Shown one piece after another: positions 45,702-53,782 of a DNA stretch of 64,000 nt. The position numbers were made by a program, and so were the translations under genes. How positions within the stretch are numbered: the first letter of the stretch is position 1; every line of letters begins with the position of its first letter. This DNA comes from Saprospiraceae bacterium (lineage in GTDB: Bacteria > Bacteroidota > Bacteroidia > Chitinophagales > Saprospiraceae). Location of the stretch: positions 44,337 through 108,336 of the forward strand of contig JALHQW010000023.1 in assembly GCA_022841745.1 (NCBI GenBank), in the 5' to 3' direction. Under the pieces are notes generated by a model. It was given only the letters and a program-made list of their open reading frames with translations, was not told where the DNA came from and ran no database searches.

Positions 45702-46682
45702 ATGTGGAATTCCTACATCAAAGGCTTTCATGCCTACCTCTTGCTGGAGCGCTCCATGTCGCCCAATACCATTGAGGCGTACCTGCGGGACATCGGCAAG
45801 CTGGTGCAGTACCTCGAAATCCGTCGCTCGGAGGTAGTCGCCACATTGCCAGAAGGGCAACCAACCCCGCCGCTGCCCGGCCCCGGCGAGCTAGTGCTGA
45901 CCGATTTTCAGGCCATGCTCAAATGGTTCAACAAGCTTGGCCTCGATTTGCGCTCACAGGCCCGGCTCATCTCCGGCATCAAGGCATTTTACAAGTACCT
46001 GCTCGTGGAGGACATCCTCCTGACCGACCCTACCGAGATGCTCGAAACCCCCAAGCTGAACCGCAAAATCCCCGAAGTGCTGCACTTCGATGAGATACAG
46101 CGGATGCTGGCCGCCATTGACCACAGCGACCCCCTCGGGCTCCGCAACCGAGCCATGATCGAAACGCTCTATGCCTGCGGCCTGCGGGTGACGGAGCTGA
46201 TCAACCTGCGCATCTCCAACCTGCATTTCGAGGTGGGCTTCATCAAGGTGCTTGGCAAAAACAACAAGGAAAGGCTCGTGCCCATTGGCGAGGAGGCTAT
46301 CAAGCATATTGGCTTCTACGTGGAAGGCGTTCGACAGCACCAGAAAGTGAAAAAGGACAGCGAGAACATCCTCTTTCTCAACAGACGGGGCAGCAAGCTC
46401 ACCCGCATCATGGTTTTTTTAATCATAAAAGACCTGGCAAAACTGGCGGGGATTGAAAAGAACATCAGCCCGCACACTTTCCGGCACTCCTTCGCAACAC
46501 ACCTCATTGAGGGCGGTGCCGACCTAAAGGCCGTGCAGGACATGCTCGGCCACGAGAGCATCACCACCACCGAGATTTATACCCACCTCGATACGGATTA
46601 TTTGAAGGAGACGGTACTGAATTTCCATCCGAGGAACGTGGAGATGCGTGGGCACAGCAGACGGCCTACGGTGGACGGTTGA
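45702..46682 (+). CDS. xerD: Tyrosine recombinase, XerD type
   Basis: 326 residues. N-terminal SAM-like core-binding domain (YIKGFHAYLLLERSMSPNTIEAYLRDI) and the catalytic domain with the R-K-H-R-H-Y set: Arg in YACGLRVTELINL, Lys in FIKVLGKNNKERLV, HTFRHSFATHLIEGGADL, LGHESITTTEIYTHLD (Tyr nucleophile). Length and motif spacing match the chromosomal dimer-resolving XerC/D group, and it stands alone. The extra last residues (RRPTVDG) are encoded by the word-repeat element at 46662, so the natural C-terminus may have been extended. Start ATG 45702. Confidence 0.92.
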   Translation: MWNSYIKGFHAYLLLERSMSPNTIEAYLRDIGKLVQYLEIRRSEVVATLPEGQPTPPLPGPGELVLTDFQAMLKWFNKLGLDLRSQARLISGIKAFYKYLLVEDILLTDPTEMLETPKLNRKIPEVLHFDEIQRMLAAIDHSDPLGLRNRAMIETLYACGLRVTELINLRISNLHFEVGFIKVLGKNNKERLVPIGEEAIKHIGFYVEGVRQHQKVKKDSENILFLNRRGSKLTRIMVFLIIKDLAKLAGIEKNISPHTFRHSFATHLIEGGADLKAVQDMLGHESITTTEIYTHLDTDYLKETVLNFHPRNVEMRGHSRRPTVDG

Positions 46683-46760
46683 CAATAGACGGTTGTCGGT
46701 GTATATCGCTTGCCGTCTATCGTCCACCGTCAGCCGTCCACCGTCTATCGTCCACCGTTT
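46662..46760 (+). repeat. Word-repeat hairpin overlapping the xerD stop codon
   Basis: Left part 46662-46703 carries ACGGTGGACGG..., ATAGACGG, and right part 46713-46760 carries CCGTCTATCGTCCACCG twice. They are inverse and can pair over about 24 bases (CGGTGGACGG ... ATAGACGG). The stop codon of the recombinase gene (46680-46682) lies inside the left arm. Confidence 0.88.
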
Positions 46761-46828
46761 TCTGTTAAACTTCGGCAAATAGACTTGTTTTCACGGCTTT
46801 TTATGGCGTTAAGTGGAGGCAGCTATTT

Positions 46829-48694
46829 TTGCAAACTAATTTTGGGGATGGATCAGACCTCGTCCCTGACTTTCAAACTAATCAACTGCCAAACTTGACT
46901 GCAAACTGCCACCTGTCGAACTGCCAAACTTTCCTCCTACTCCTTGCCTTGGCAATCCTCTGCGGCTGTGCCAATATCGTCCCCATCGAAGGTGGCCCGA
47001 AAGACCTTGACCCGCCCCAACTTGACTCCCTACGCTCCACCCGCAACTACCAGACCCGCTTCCAAAAGCAGGACATCGTGCTTGCCTTCGACGAATGGGT
47101 GGAATTGCGGGATGTATTCACGCAGGTCATCATCTCGCCGCCACTGGCCAAGCGCCCCGAAATCGTGCGGCGCAAGAAGACCATCCAAGTGCTTTTCGAC
47201 AAGGACGAAGTGCTGCGTGACAGTGCCACCTACGTCATCAACTTTGGCCAAGCCATCCGTGACCTGACAGAGGGCAACGTGGCGCCCATCGTCTTTGTGT
47301 TCTCAACAGGCGACTATATTGACTCGCTCTCCGTGGAAGGCACCATCGTGGATGCATGGACGGAAAAACCAATGGACAAGACCCTTTTCATGCTCTATGA
47401 AAACACCGCTGACTCGGTGGTCCGCACAGAGCGGCCCTTCTATTTTGCACTGACGGACAAAGATGGGAAGTTCAAGGTGAGCAATATCAAATCGGGCAAT
47501 TTCAAGGCCGTGGCACTCAACGACCTGAACCTGAACTACACTTTCGACAGCGAATCGGAGCAGATTGGTTTTTTGGATAGCCTGCTGGCTCTGAATGGGG
47601 AAGTGGATAGTTCGGCAGTTTGGCAGGGGACAGGTGGCAGTCAAGCCCCAGGAGATTCACTCCGTCTGGATAGCTTGTTAAAAGACAGGCTACAAATGGA
47701 CAGCCTGGGTGAGGACTCCATGACAGTGGATAGCCTCTCGAAGAAGCCCGCTCTTCGCCCCGCCAAACCGCCCACGCCTGTTGTCAGCCTACGACTTTTT
47801 ACCCAAGAAAAGGCCCTGTTTTTGCGAAGCAAGGAAACCGCTAAATACGGCCGGGTGACGCTCGGCTTCAACCAGCCGCCCAAGGAGGCCAAAATCAGTT
47901 TCGACAGTGTGGGGCAGGTTGTTTTCCTCGAAAACGAAAAGGATTCCGTTCGGCTTTGGTACCACCACCCCTTACAGGACTCCACTTGGCGCATCTTCGT
48001 GCAACGTGACACGAGCGTGGACACGGTGCTGGTAAAATCCGGGCTTCGGGCGAACTTCCTCAACTCGACAAAGCTCACGACCGCCACCAAATTGACGGGC
48101 CAACCCCTGAAACTGGCACCTGAGCAGCCGCTGTCCATCCTGTTCAACCACCCGATAGACAGCATCAACGCTGCCAACATCCTGCTGCTGGAGGATACTT
48201 CCGAAACCGTTATCCAGCCCCGCCTCCGCATAGATTCGCTGGCAAGGCGAAGCTTCCTCGTCGAGTATCCTTGGAAAGAAGGCGTGCCCTACCAACTGCA
48301 AATCTTGCCCGGTGCATTGAGGGATATTTACGGACTGAACAATGCCGACACCATCTTACAAAAAGCCAACGCTGCGCTGCGAAAGGATTTTGGTTCATTG
48401 ACCCTAAAGGCCGTTGGATTGGATTCGGCCAAGGCCTACGTGGTGCAACTCCTCGACAAGCCAGACTCGCCCCCGGTTCGGATATGGACGGTGGCCAATA
48501 TGCCCCGATTTGAAGTGAAATTGCCGTTAATGCCCCCCGGTGTCTATACCGTAGAACTTATCGAAGACACCGACCGGAATGGCCGTTGGACAACAGGAAA
48601 CTATGACCTGCACCGCCAGCCGGAGCGGTTTGTACGGAGGAAATTGGAGGAGTTGCGGGCCAATTGGGAATTGGACGCAGAGGTAAGATTTTGA
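46829..48694 (+). CDS. Ig-like (Big_5/SbsA-type) lipoprotein
   Basis: 621 residues from the first in-frame ATG. The hydrophobic signal and lipobox are further in (FLLLLALAILCGCANIV, about residues 35-50), so the mature Cys is near residue 46-48 and the true start may be a TTG at about 46895 just before the signal core. After it come IEGGPKDLDPPQLDSLRSTR, a SbsA Ig-like domain, a long linker rich in Asp/Ser/Leu (LDSLLKDRLQMDSLGEDSM), and a C-terminal region beginning PLSILFNHPIDSINAANILL. Such proteins are widespread in Bacteroidota and of unknown role. The N-terminal 30 residues and a linker near residue 262 are encoded by complementary word repeats (see findings). Confidence 0.8.
   Translation: MQTNFGDGSDLVPDFQTNQLPNLTANCHLSNCQTFLLLLALAILCGCANIVPIEGGPKDLDPPQLDSLRSTRNYQTRFQKQDIVLAFDEWVELRDVFTQVIISPPLAKRPEIVRRKKTIQVLFDKDEVLRDSATYVINFGQAIRDLTEGNVAPIVFVFSTGDYIDSLSVEGTIVDAWTEKPMDKTLFMLYENTADSVVRTERPFYFALTDKDGKFKVSNIKSGNFKAVALNDLNLNYTFDSESEQIGFLDSLLALNGEVDSSAVWQGTGGSQAPGDSLRLDSLLKDRLQMDSLGEDSMTVDSLSKKPALRPAKPPTPVVSLRLFTQEKALFLRSKETAKYGRVTLGFNQPPKEAKISFDSVGQVVFLENEKDSVRLWYHHPLQDSTWRIFVQRDTSVDTVLVKSGLRANFLNSTKLTTATKLTGQPLKLAPEQPLSILFNHPIDSINAANILLLEDTSETVIQPRLRIDSLARRSFLVEYPWKEGVPYQLQILPGALRDIYGLNNADTILQKANAALRKDFGSLTLKAVGLDSAKAYVVQLLDKPDSPPVRIWTVANMPRFEVKLPLMPPGVYTVELIEDTDRNGRWTTGNYDLHRQPERFVRRKLEELRANWELDAEVRF
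46882..46930 (+). repeat. Tandem AACTGCC words within the 5' end of the lipoprotein gene
   Basis: Repeats of AACTGCCAAACTTG / ACTGCAAACTGCC / CCTGTCGAACTGCC precede the signal core. The reverse complement of 47611-47645, inside the same gene, contains CTTGACTGC, CCACCTGTC and CTGCCAAACT too. So the usual two arms of a word-repeat hairpin seem to be separated by about 680 bases of coding sequence. Confidence 0.7.
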
Positions 48695-48704
48695 GCCTAA
48701 GAAC

Positions 48705-49178
48705 TTAGGCTTTCCGCCATTCACTTCTTTTCTTGAAGTATTTTGGATTTACCAGCAGCAGCCCGAATGACTCGCAATCATGCTTGCCTTGATTGGCATG
48801 GTGTGACCCATGCGCCCGCAAGATGGCCCGGCTGTACTTCGAGTCCAATTGACGGAACCACGAGAACCGTTGGTGGATATAAACATCGTGGATGAGGAAG
48901 TAAATCGCCCCGTAAATCGTGATGCCCAGCCCGATGAAGAACAGCCAGGTGTGCACCGTGAACGTGCCTAACAGGATGCAAGTGATGCCCGGCGTCGCAA
49001 AGACGAGGAAAAACAGGTCGTTTTTCTCGAACCAGCGCCCTTCCTTGAAGTCGGGGCGGTGGTGGTCTTCGTGCCACTTCCAGCCGAAGCCGTGCATGAT
49101 GTATTTATGGGCGAACCACGCCACGAACTCCATGCCGCCCACTGCGGCCAGCGTAATCAAGATATTTTTGAGAATCAT
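48705..49178 (-). CDS. crtZ: Beta-carotene hydroxylase (CrtZ-type fatty acid hydroxylase)
   Basis: 157 residues with four hydrophobic segments and the His clusters of the di-iron hydroxylase family: HKYIMH (about 24-29), HEDHH (36-40), HDVYIHQR (97-104) and HGSHHANQGKHD (122-133). It adds hydroxyl groups to the ionone rings of beta-carotene, giving zeaxanthin. Last gene of the operon crtI-crtB-crtZ on the minus strand; no lycopene cyclase gene is present in the window, so that step is encoded elsewhere or missed. It follows crtB with a word-repeat hairpin in the gap. Confidence 0.92.
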   Translation of the reverse strand: MILKNILITLAAVGGMEFVAWFAHKYIMHGFGWKWHEDHHRPDFKEGRWFEKNDLFFLVFATPGITCILLGTFTVHTWLFFIGLGITIYGAIYFLIHDVYIHQRFSWFRQLDSKYSRAILRAHGSHHANQGKHDCESFGLLLVNPKYFKKRSEWRKA

Positions 49179-49183
49179 TTTCT

Positions 49184-49285
49184 AAAGGATTGGAGGATTG
49201 GAGGATTGGAGGATTGGAGGATTGAAGGATTGAAGGAAACCGGCACTGCCTTCAATCCTTCAGTCATTCAATCCTTCAATCCTTA
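49184..49285 (-). repeat. Word-repeat hairpin between crtB and crtZ
   Basis: Tandem GGATTGGA/GGATTGAA (8-base period) at 49184-49236 and the complementary CCTTCAAT words at 49250-49285 form a long stem. The right arm includes the stop codon of crtB (49283-49285). The word is the same as in the 40-base tandem at 52971. Confidence 0.95.
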
Positions 49286-50119
49286 AAGCATATTGAGACT
49301 CATCCGCACTGCCGAGCTGCACAGCAGGTAAATCTTCTTGCCATCGTTCACTCGGATGCGCTGCTCCTTGACCTTGGCGGCAGCCGTGCGGCGGATTTTC
49401 TGAAACAAATTTAGGTAATATACATAAGCCAAGTACACCCCAAAACGGGCACTCTTCGGCAATTGTACAATGCCAAGGTAGGCATCGTCAAAATCTTTTT
49501 TGATTTCAACCTCAATGCGACGCTTGTCTTCTGTGGTAAAATTCGTGAAGTCAACCCCGGGGAAATAAACCCTGCCACGGTCGTCGAAATCGCTCTTCAA
49601 GTCACGCAGAAAGTTGATTTTCTGGAAGGCAGCACCAAGGCTGCGGGCAGGTGACTTTAAGTGTTCGAACGAGGCTCGATTTCCATCCGTGAACACCCGC
49701 AAGCACATCAGGCCCACTACCTCTGCCGAGCCGTAGATGTACTTATTGTACAAATCACTGCCATAAAACGTGTGGTGTAAGTCCATCTCCATGCTGTCCA
49801 AGAACGCATCAATCAATTCCTGTTCGATGTCGTAGCGATGCACCACTTCCTGAAAGGCATGCAACACGGGATTCAGGCTGATGCGCTCCGCAATGGCCGT
49901 GTAGGTGTCCTCCCGGAAGCGCCTCAGCAAGTCCGCCTTGGGATAGCCGTCGAAAGTGTCCACAATCTCATCGGCGAACCGCACGAAGCCATAGATGGCA
50001 TAGATTGGCATCCTGATGGCCGGGTCGAAAGCCCTGATGCCCATCGAAAACGAAGTGCTGTACCGCTTCGTGATGAGCTGGCTGCACTCTTGGCAAGTAG
50101 TGTTGTACAGATTAAGCAT
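49283..50119 (-). CDS. crtB: Phytoene synthase
   Basis: 278 residues. Squalene/phytoene synthase fold: SQLITKRYSTSFSMGIRAFD at the start, YAIYGFVRFADEIVDTFDG (first DxxxD region, about residues 45-60), the second aspartate-rich segment around FLRDLKSDFDDRGRVYFPG. The reaction condenses two geranylgeranyl diphosphates to phytoene. The ATG at 50117-50119 gives the family length; the longer frame would start in the word repeat. It sits between crtI and crtZ in the same direction, each gap holding a word-repeat hairpin. Confidence 0.95.
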   Translation of the reverse strand: MLNLYNTTCQECSQLITKRYSTSFSMGIRAFDPAIRMPIYAIYGFVRFADEIVDTFDGYPKADLLRRFREDTYTAIAERISLNPVLHAFQEVVHRYDIEQELIDAFLDSMEMDLHHTFYGSDLYNKYIYGSAEVVGLMCLRVFTDGNRASFEHLKSPARSLGAAFQKINFLRDLKSDFDDRGRVYFPGVDFTNFTTEDKRRIEVEIKKDFDDAYLGIVQLPKSARFGVYLAYVYYLNLFQKIRRTAAAKVKEQRIRVNDGKKIYLLCSSAVRMSLNML

Positions 50120-50133
50120 AGCTGGTTGTTTAG

Positions 50134-50207
50134 TTACGAGCCTTGAGTTGCGAGTTGCGAGAAGGGCAGTGCCCAACTCAAGACTCGGAACTCGAAGCTC
50201 GAAGCTC
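50134..50207 (-). repeat. Word-repeat hairpin between crtI and crtB
   Basis: Left arm 50134-50161 (GAGTTGCGAGTTGCGAG words) and right arm 50174-50207 (AACTCGAAGCTCGAAGCTC words) around GGGCAGTGCCC. The stop codon of crtI (50178-50180) and the last seven residues of the enzyme (RASSSES) are encoded by the right arm. Same words as at 44081. Confidence 0.9.
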
Positions 50208-51668
50208 TTTGTCAATCAACTCCGCCACCACCTGCCCCGAAATCAACGACGGTGGAACGCCGGGGCCAGGAGCAGTCAGTTGACCGGTGTAATAAAGGTT
50301 GCTTACTTTTTTACTCTTGATTCTTGGCTTCAAAAAAGCAGTTTGCAGTAGCGTGTTTGCCAAGCCGTAGGCATTGCCCTTGAAGGCATGGTAGTCCGAC
50401 TTGAAATCATTGTGCGCAAACGACCGCTTATAGACCACTGATTTACGAACATCCTGCCCCGTCAGGTTTTCGAGGCGCTCCATCACAATATGATAATAGC
50501 GCTCCCGCATTTCTTCCGTGTCCTCCAAATCTGGGGCGAGCGGGATGAGCACAAACAGGTTCTCGCAGCCTGCTGGCGCCACGGTAGGGTCGGTCATGCT
50601 GGGTGCGCAGACGTAGAACAGCGGCTCGGTGGGCCAAGCTGGCTGGTCGTAAATCTCGACCGCATGTTTCTTGAAATCCTTGTCGAAGAAAAGGTTGTGG
50701 TGCAAAAGGCCATTTAGCCGCTTGTTTATACCTAAGTAAAACAACAGGCTCGAAGGCGCCATCACCCGTTTGTCCCAGTATTTGGCATCGTACTGACGCA
50801 CCCCCTCATCCAGTAGGTTTTGCTCGACGTGGTGGTAATCCGCACCGCCGACTACCACATCGGCAGCATACTCGTCCTTGGTGGTGATGACCTTCGTGGC
50901 GTGGCCGTTTGGCACGTAAATCTGCCGAACCTCCTCGCCAAGCTGGATTTTCACACCTAATTCCATGGCCAATGCTATCATCCCTTCTATAATCTTGGTC
51001 ATACCGCCCTTGGGGTACCAGGTACCCAGCGCCATATCGGCGTAGTTCATCAGGCTGTACATGGCTGGGGTATTTTCGGGCGTTGCGCCCAAAAACAACA
51101 CGGGGAATTCCAGCAGTTCTATCAGCTTTTTGCTTTTGAAAAGCGACCGCACGTGCGAAGAGAGCGAACTGAACATCTGCAAGCGGAACATACTGGCCAA
51201 TATGCGCAGGTCAGCAAACTCCAAGATGGACAGGCTCGGCTTCCGCACGAACTCGCCCATACCCACTTCGTATTTGTACTTGGCCTCCGCCAAAAACTGA
51301 CGGAGCTTCACGCTGCTGCCCGGCTCTTCTTGCTCGAACATTTCACAGAGTGCCTCCACTCCAGCTGGCACGTTGAGTTCATCGTTTTTTCCAAAAAAAA
51401 TGCGGTAAGAAGGGTCGAGCCGAACGAGGTCATAGTAGTCGCTGGCTTTTTTGCCAAAAAGATTGAAATACTCCTCAAAAACCTCCGGCATCCAGTACCA
51501 GCTCGGCCCCATGTCGAAGGTAAAACCCTCCGCCTCGAACTTGCGAGCCCGTCCGCCCGGCTCATCGTTCTTTTCCAGCACGGTCACGTCATAGCCCCGC
51601 TTTGCCAGGCAACTTGCAGTAGCCAATCCTGCGAACCCCGAACCAATGACGATTATTTTCTTTGCCAC
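50178..51668 (-). CDS. crtI: Phytoene desaturase (CrtI)
   Basis: 496 residues. N-terminal FAD-binding motif IVIGSGFAGLATASCLAKRGYDVTVLEKND and GGRARKFEAEGFTFDMGPSWYWMPEVFE, the standard CrtI start; C-terminal signature LYYTGQLTAPGPGVPPSLISGQVVAELI. It desaturates phytoene to lycopene. The only reasonable start is GTG at 51666-51668, giving MAKKIIVIG. The C-terminus has been lengthened by the word repeat (RASSSES). First gene of the carotenoid operon, 272 bases after the TPR gene. Confidence 0.95.
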   Translation of the reverse strand: MAKKIIVIGSGFAGLATASCLAKRGYDVTVLEKNDEPGGRARKFEAEGFTFDMGPSWYWMPEVFEEYFNLFGKKASDYYDLVRLDPSYRIFFGKNDELNVPAGVEALCEMFEQEEPGSSVKLRQFLAEAKYKYEVGMGEFVRKPSLSILEFADLRILASMFRLQMFSSLSSHVRSLFKSKKLIELLEFPVLFLGATPENTPAMYSLMNYADMALGTWYPKGGMTKIIEGMIALAMELGVKIQLGEEVRQIYVPNGHATKVITTKDEYAADVVVGGADYHHVEQNLLDEGVRQYDAKYWDKRVMAPSSLLFYLGINKRLNGLLHHNLFFDKDFKKHAVEIYDQPAWPTEPLFYVCAPSMTDPTVAPAGCENLFVLIPLAPDLEDTEEMRERYYHIVMERLENLTGQDVRKSVVYKRSFAHNDFKSDYHAFKGNAYGLANTLLQTAFLKPRIKSKKVSNLYYTGQLTAPGPGVPPSLISGQVVAELIDKELRASSSES

Positions 51669-51759
51669 AAGCTTGTTTTGCGTTTGGTGAAAAACAGGAG
51701 CGAAACAGGAGGTTGGATTTTTTGTTTAAGTTTTTTTTTAAAAAAAATTAAACAAAAAA

Positions 51760-51815
51760 CAAAAAAGCTGAGACTTTGCCGCAAGTCTCTTTTCGCCAAT
51801 GGCGAAAAATAGGGA
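51760..51815 (-). other. Two adjacent hairpins upstream of crtI
   Basis: AGACTT/AAGTCT with a short loop (about 51770-51788) followed by TTTTCGCC AAT GGCGAAAA (about 51793-51811), a perfect 8-bp stem. They lie in the gap between the TPR gene and crtI, about 100-140 bases before the crtI start, and may form a leader or the TPR gene's 3' end. Confidence 0.4.
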
Positions 51816-51939
51816 CTCCAACGTATGAATACGAAGGCGCAGCGGATAAAACTACCCGTTGCGCCGTTTTGTCTCTGCGTTCTTGATGCTTGCACTGAGG
51901 GCACAATTGACTTACCCTTAAACCAATGCTAAGCGGGCA

Positions 51940-52956
51940 TTACTTTACCCGCTGCAATCCTGCCTTCGCTCCTTCAAAATCAGGGCTGATGCGAAGCACG
52001 TTCTCAAAGTCGGACTTGGCCTGTGCCTTGTCGCCCTTCATTTCGGCTGCAATGGCCCGGTGGAAATACCCATCGGGGAATTCCGGGGCAAACTTCACCG
52101 TCAGGTCGAAGCTTTGGTAAGCCTGCTGCACGGAGTCCATGTCCAAGTAGAGCAAGCCCAGGTTGTAGTACCCTTCGTAGTACTGCGGATTGATGGTGTT
52201 TATCTTTTTGTAGAGTGCAACAGACCCTTTCAGGTCGTTCTTTTTATTGGAAAGGTAATACGCTTTTGCATGGAGCGCCTCTACGCTCCCCGAGTCGGCC
52301 TTGATGGCATTGTCATAGTACTTCGCCGCTTGTGGTAGGCCTTTTTCAGCAAGCAGGTCGGCGAGTTTTATCCAGGCGTCCACCAGTTTAGGGTCATTTT
52401 CCACGGCACTCTGGTAGGCCGTGATGGCTTGGTCGGTCTTGCCCATATCGGAGAAGACGTTGCCGAACATGAAAAACATTTCCGGGTTGAGCGGCTCCCG
52501 TTGCTGTATGCGCTGCAAAGTGGCCAAGGCCGGGGTATGCTGTTTTACAATCAATTGAAATTCGGCGAGCTTCAACAAGGTAGGCGTCTTATCGGGGAAC
52601 AGAAGGCCCGCCTTCTCCATCACTTGCAACCCTTGCCTGGACTTGTAATAGTCCATGTAAATATCGGCCAGTATGTGGTAATACTCGGCCTTGGTGGAGT
52701 CAAGCCGAATGGCCTTTTCAAAGTCAGCGATGCCCTCGTCGAAGTTCTCGTTCTCGTACCAGAGTGCCCCACGGGTAGCGTAAAGGCTGGCATTGGTGGA
52801 ATCGGATGCGATTTTCTGCGAAATGTCCTGTATCTGCGGTGTGCCGCCCGCTACCGTTGGCACGTTGGCCTCGGTGGCTGGCTTGGGATCTCTGTCACAT
52901 GCCGAAAGGAGGAGCAGCATAGCTGCTAAAAGGATTGGATAGTTTTTCGATTTCAT
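51940..52956 (-). CDS. TPR-repeat lipoprotein
   Basis: 338 residues. Lipobox Cys20 (LLLLSACDRDP) after MKSKNYPILLAAM. About six tetratricopeptide repeats fill the rest (ALWYENENFDEGIADFEKAIRLDSTKAEYYHILADIYMD, MFGNVFSDMGKTDQAITAYQSAVENDPKLVDAWIKLADLL). Function is unknown; such lipoproteins act as scaffolds at the outer or inner membrane. It lies upstream of crtI and downstream of the 192-aa gene. Confidence 0.85.
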   Translation of the reverse strand: MKSKNYPILLAAMLLLLSACDRDPKPATEANVPTVAGGTPQIQDISQKIASDSTNASLYATRGALWYENENFDEGIADFEKAIRLDSTKAEYYHILADIYMDYYKSRQGLQVMEKAGLLFPDKTPTLLKLAEFQLIVKQHTPALATLQRIQQREPLNPEMFFMFGNVFSDMGKTDQAITAYQSAVENDPKLVDAWIKLADLLAEKGLPQAAKYYDNAIKADSGSVEALHAKAYYLSNKKNDLKGSVALYKKINTINPQYYEGYYNLGLLYLDMDSVQQAYQSFDLTVKFAPEFPDGYFHRAIAAEMKGDKAQAKSDFENVLRISPDFEGAKAGLQRVK

Positions 52957-52970
52957 AGCTGCGAAAGTAA

Positions 52971-53090
52971 GGATTAGGTTCCCTACGGGAATGACAAATG
53001 AAGGATTGAAGGATTAGGTTCCCTACGGGAATGACAAATGAAGGATTGAAGGATTGGGTTCCCTACGGGAATGACAAAAAAGGATTGAAT
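52971..53090 (-). repeat. Three tandem copies of a 40-base unit
   Basis: Units start at 52971, 53011 and 53051, the first two identical (GGATTAGGTTCCCTACGGGA then ATGACAAATGAAGGATTGAA) and the third with a few changes and an A-run. Each carries the hairpin TTCCC-TAC-GGGAA. It lies 26 bases after the stop codon of the 192-aa gene, and its GGATTGAA word matches the crtB/crtZ element. Confidence 0.95.
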
Positions 53091-53115
53091 GGTGGAAGGA
53101 AACGTTGTATCGGCA

Positions 53116-53694
53116 CTAATGGAGGCGGCGTTTTACCATCATTAAATGCTCTACCTTCTGAATAAGCCCCTTTGGTGTCATGGCCCGCCAGTTCACTTCG
53201 TTCAAACGCTTGCCGAAACTGACATAGTACCCCAAACGGGCATCGTTCATTTCCTCTTCTACGTGCGGGAAGAGGTTGAGCAGGCAAATCCAGCCATCCT
53301 CGTCCTTCACGTCCTCGTACCATTCCTCGTAGTAGCAGTCATCGGAAGCATGGAAGTTCAGCACGTTTTCGGCAATGATGACGAACTTGTGGATGCCCTG
53401 CTTGATGAGTTCGTCCGCCACGTCCCGCTTTAGGAACATGATGTCGTTGTAAAGGCAGTCGTTCCATTCGCCAATCAACTCAAAGATGGCAAAGCCCTCC
53501 TCGTAATCGGCGAACAGTATTTTCATGTAGAGCGTCTGCGAACCAAACTCGTCCCACTGTGGGTGGATGAAATGGTTGTAGATTTTTTTGGTGTAATAAA
53601 ACTCGTCATAGACCCGGCCATAAAAGGGGGTGTGCTTGTCCTTGGCTGCGTCGTAGTCGTCTTGCCAACGGTGGTATGGCGCTATGTCGTGCAT
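53116..53694 (-). CDS. Hypothetical protein, 192 aa
   Basis: Not recognised. Soluble, no signal peptide, acidic and rich in Tyr, Trp, Asp and Glu: MHDIAPYHRWQDDYDAAKDKH, FYGRVYDEFYYTKKIYNHFIHPQWDEFGSQTLYMKIL, YYEEWYEDVKDEDGWICLL. Proteins with this pattern seem to be conserved in Saprospiraceae-like genomes next to unrelated genes (recollection, unchecked). The ATG at 53692-53694 is preferred; the frame extends nine codons upstream. A terminator hairpin (53722-53759) separates it from the palmitoyltransferase gene. Confidence 0.65.
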   Translation of the reverse strand: MHDIAPYHRWQDDYDAAKDKHTPFYGRVYDEFYYTKKIYNHFIHPQWDEFGSQTLYMKILFADYEEGFAIFELIGEWNDCLYNDIMFLKRDVADELIKQGIHKFVIIAENVLNFHASDDCYYEEWYEDVKDEDGWICLLNLFPHVEEEMNDARLGYYVSFGKRLNEVNWRAMTPKGLIQKVEHLMMVKRRLH

Positions 53695-53721
53695 TTCTGA
53701 TGAAAAAATACGGAAACACAT

Positions 53722-53759
53722 AGGCGCAGGAGAGGTTCAATGCTCTCCTGCGCCTTTTT
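53722..53759 (+). terminator. Terminator hairpin downstream of the palmitoyltransferase gene
   Basis: AGGCGCAGGAGAG (53722-53734) pairs exactly with CTCTCCTGCGCCT (53743-53755), followed on the plus strand by TTTTT. Read on the minus strand it comes 23 bases after the stop of the palmitoyltransferase gene and has an A-run before it, so it may work in both directions. Confidence 0.7.
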
Positions 53760-53782
53760 AATTTCAACTATCAAGATGCAGT

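Noticed and set aside
52971..53090. Possible CRISPR array
   Set aside because: The units are contiguous identical copies without variable spacers and no cas gene is present.
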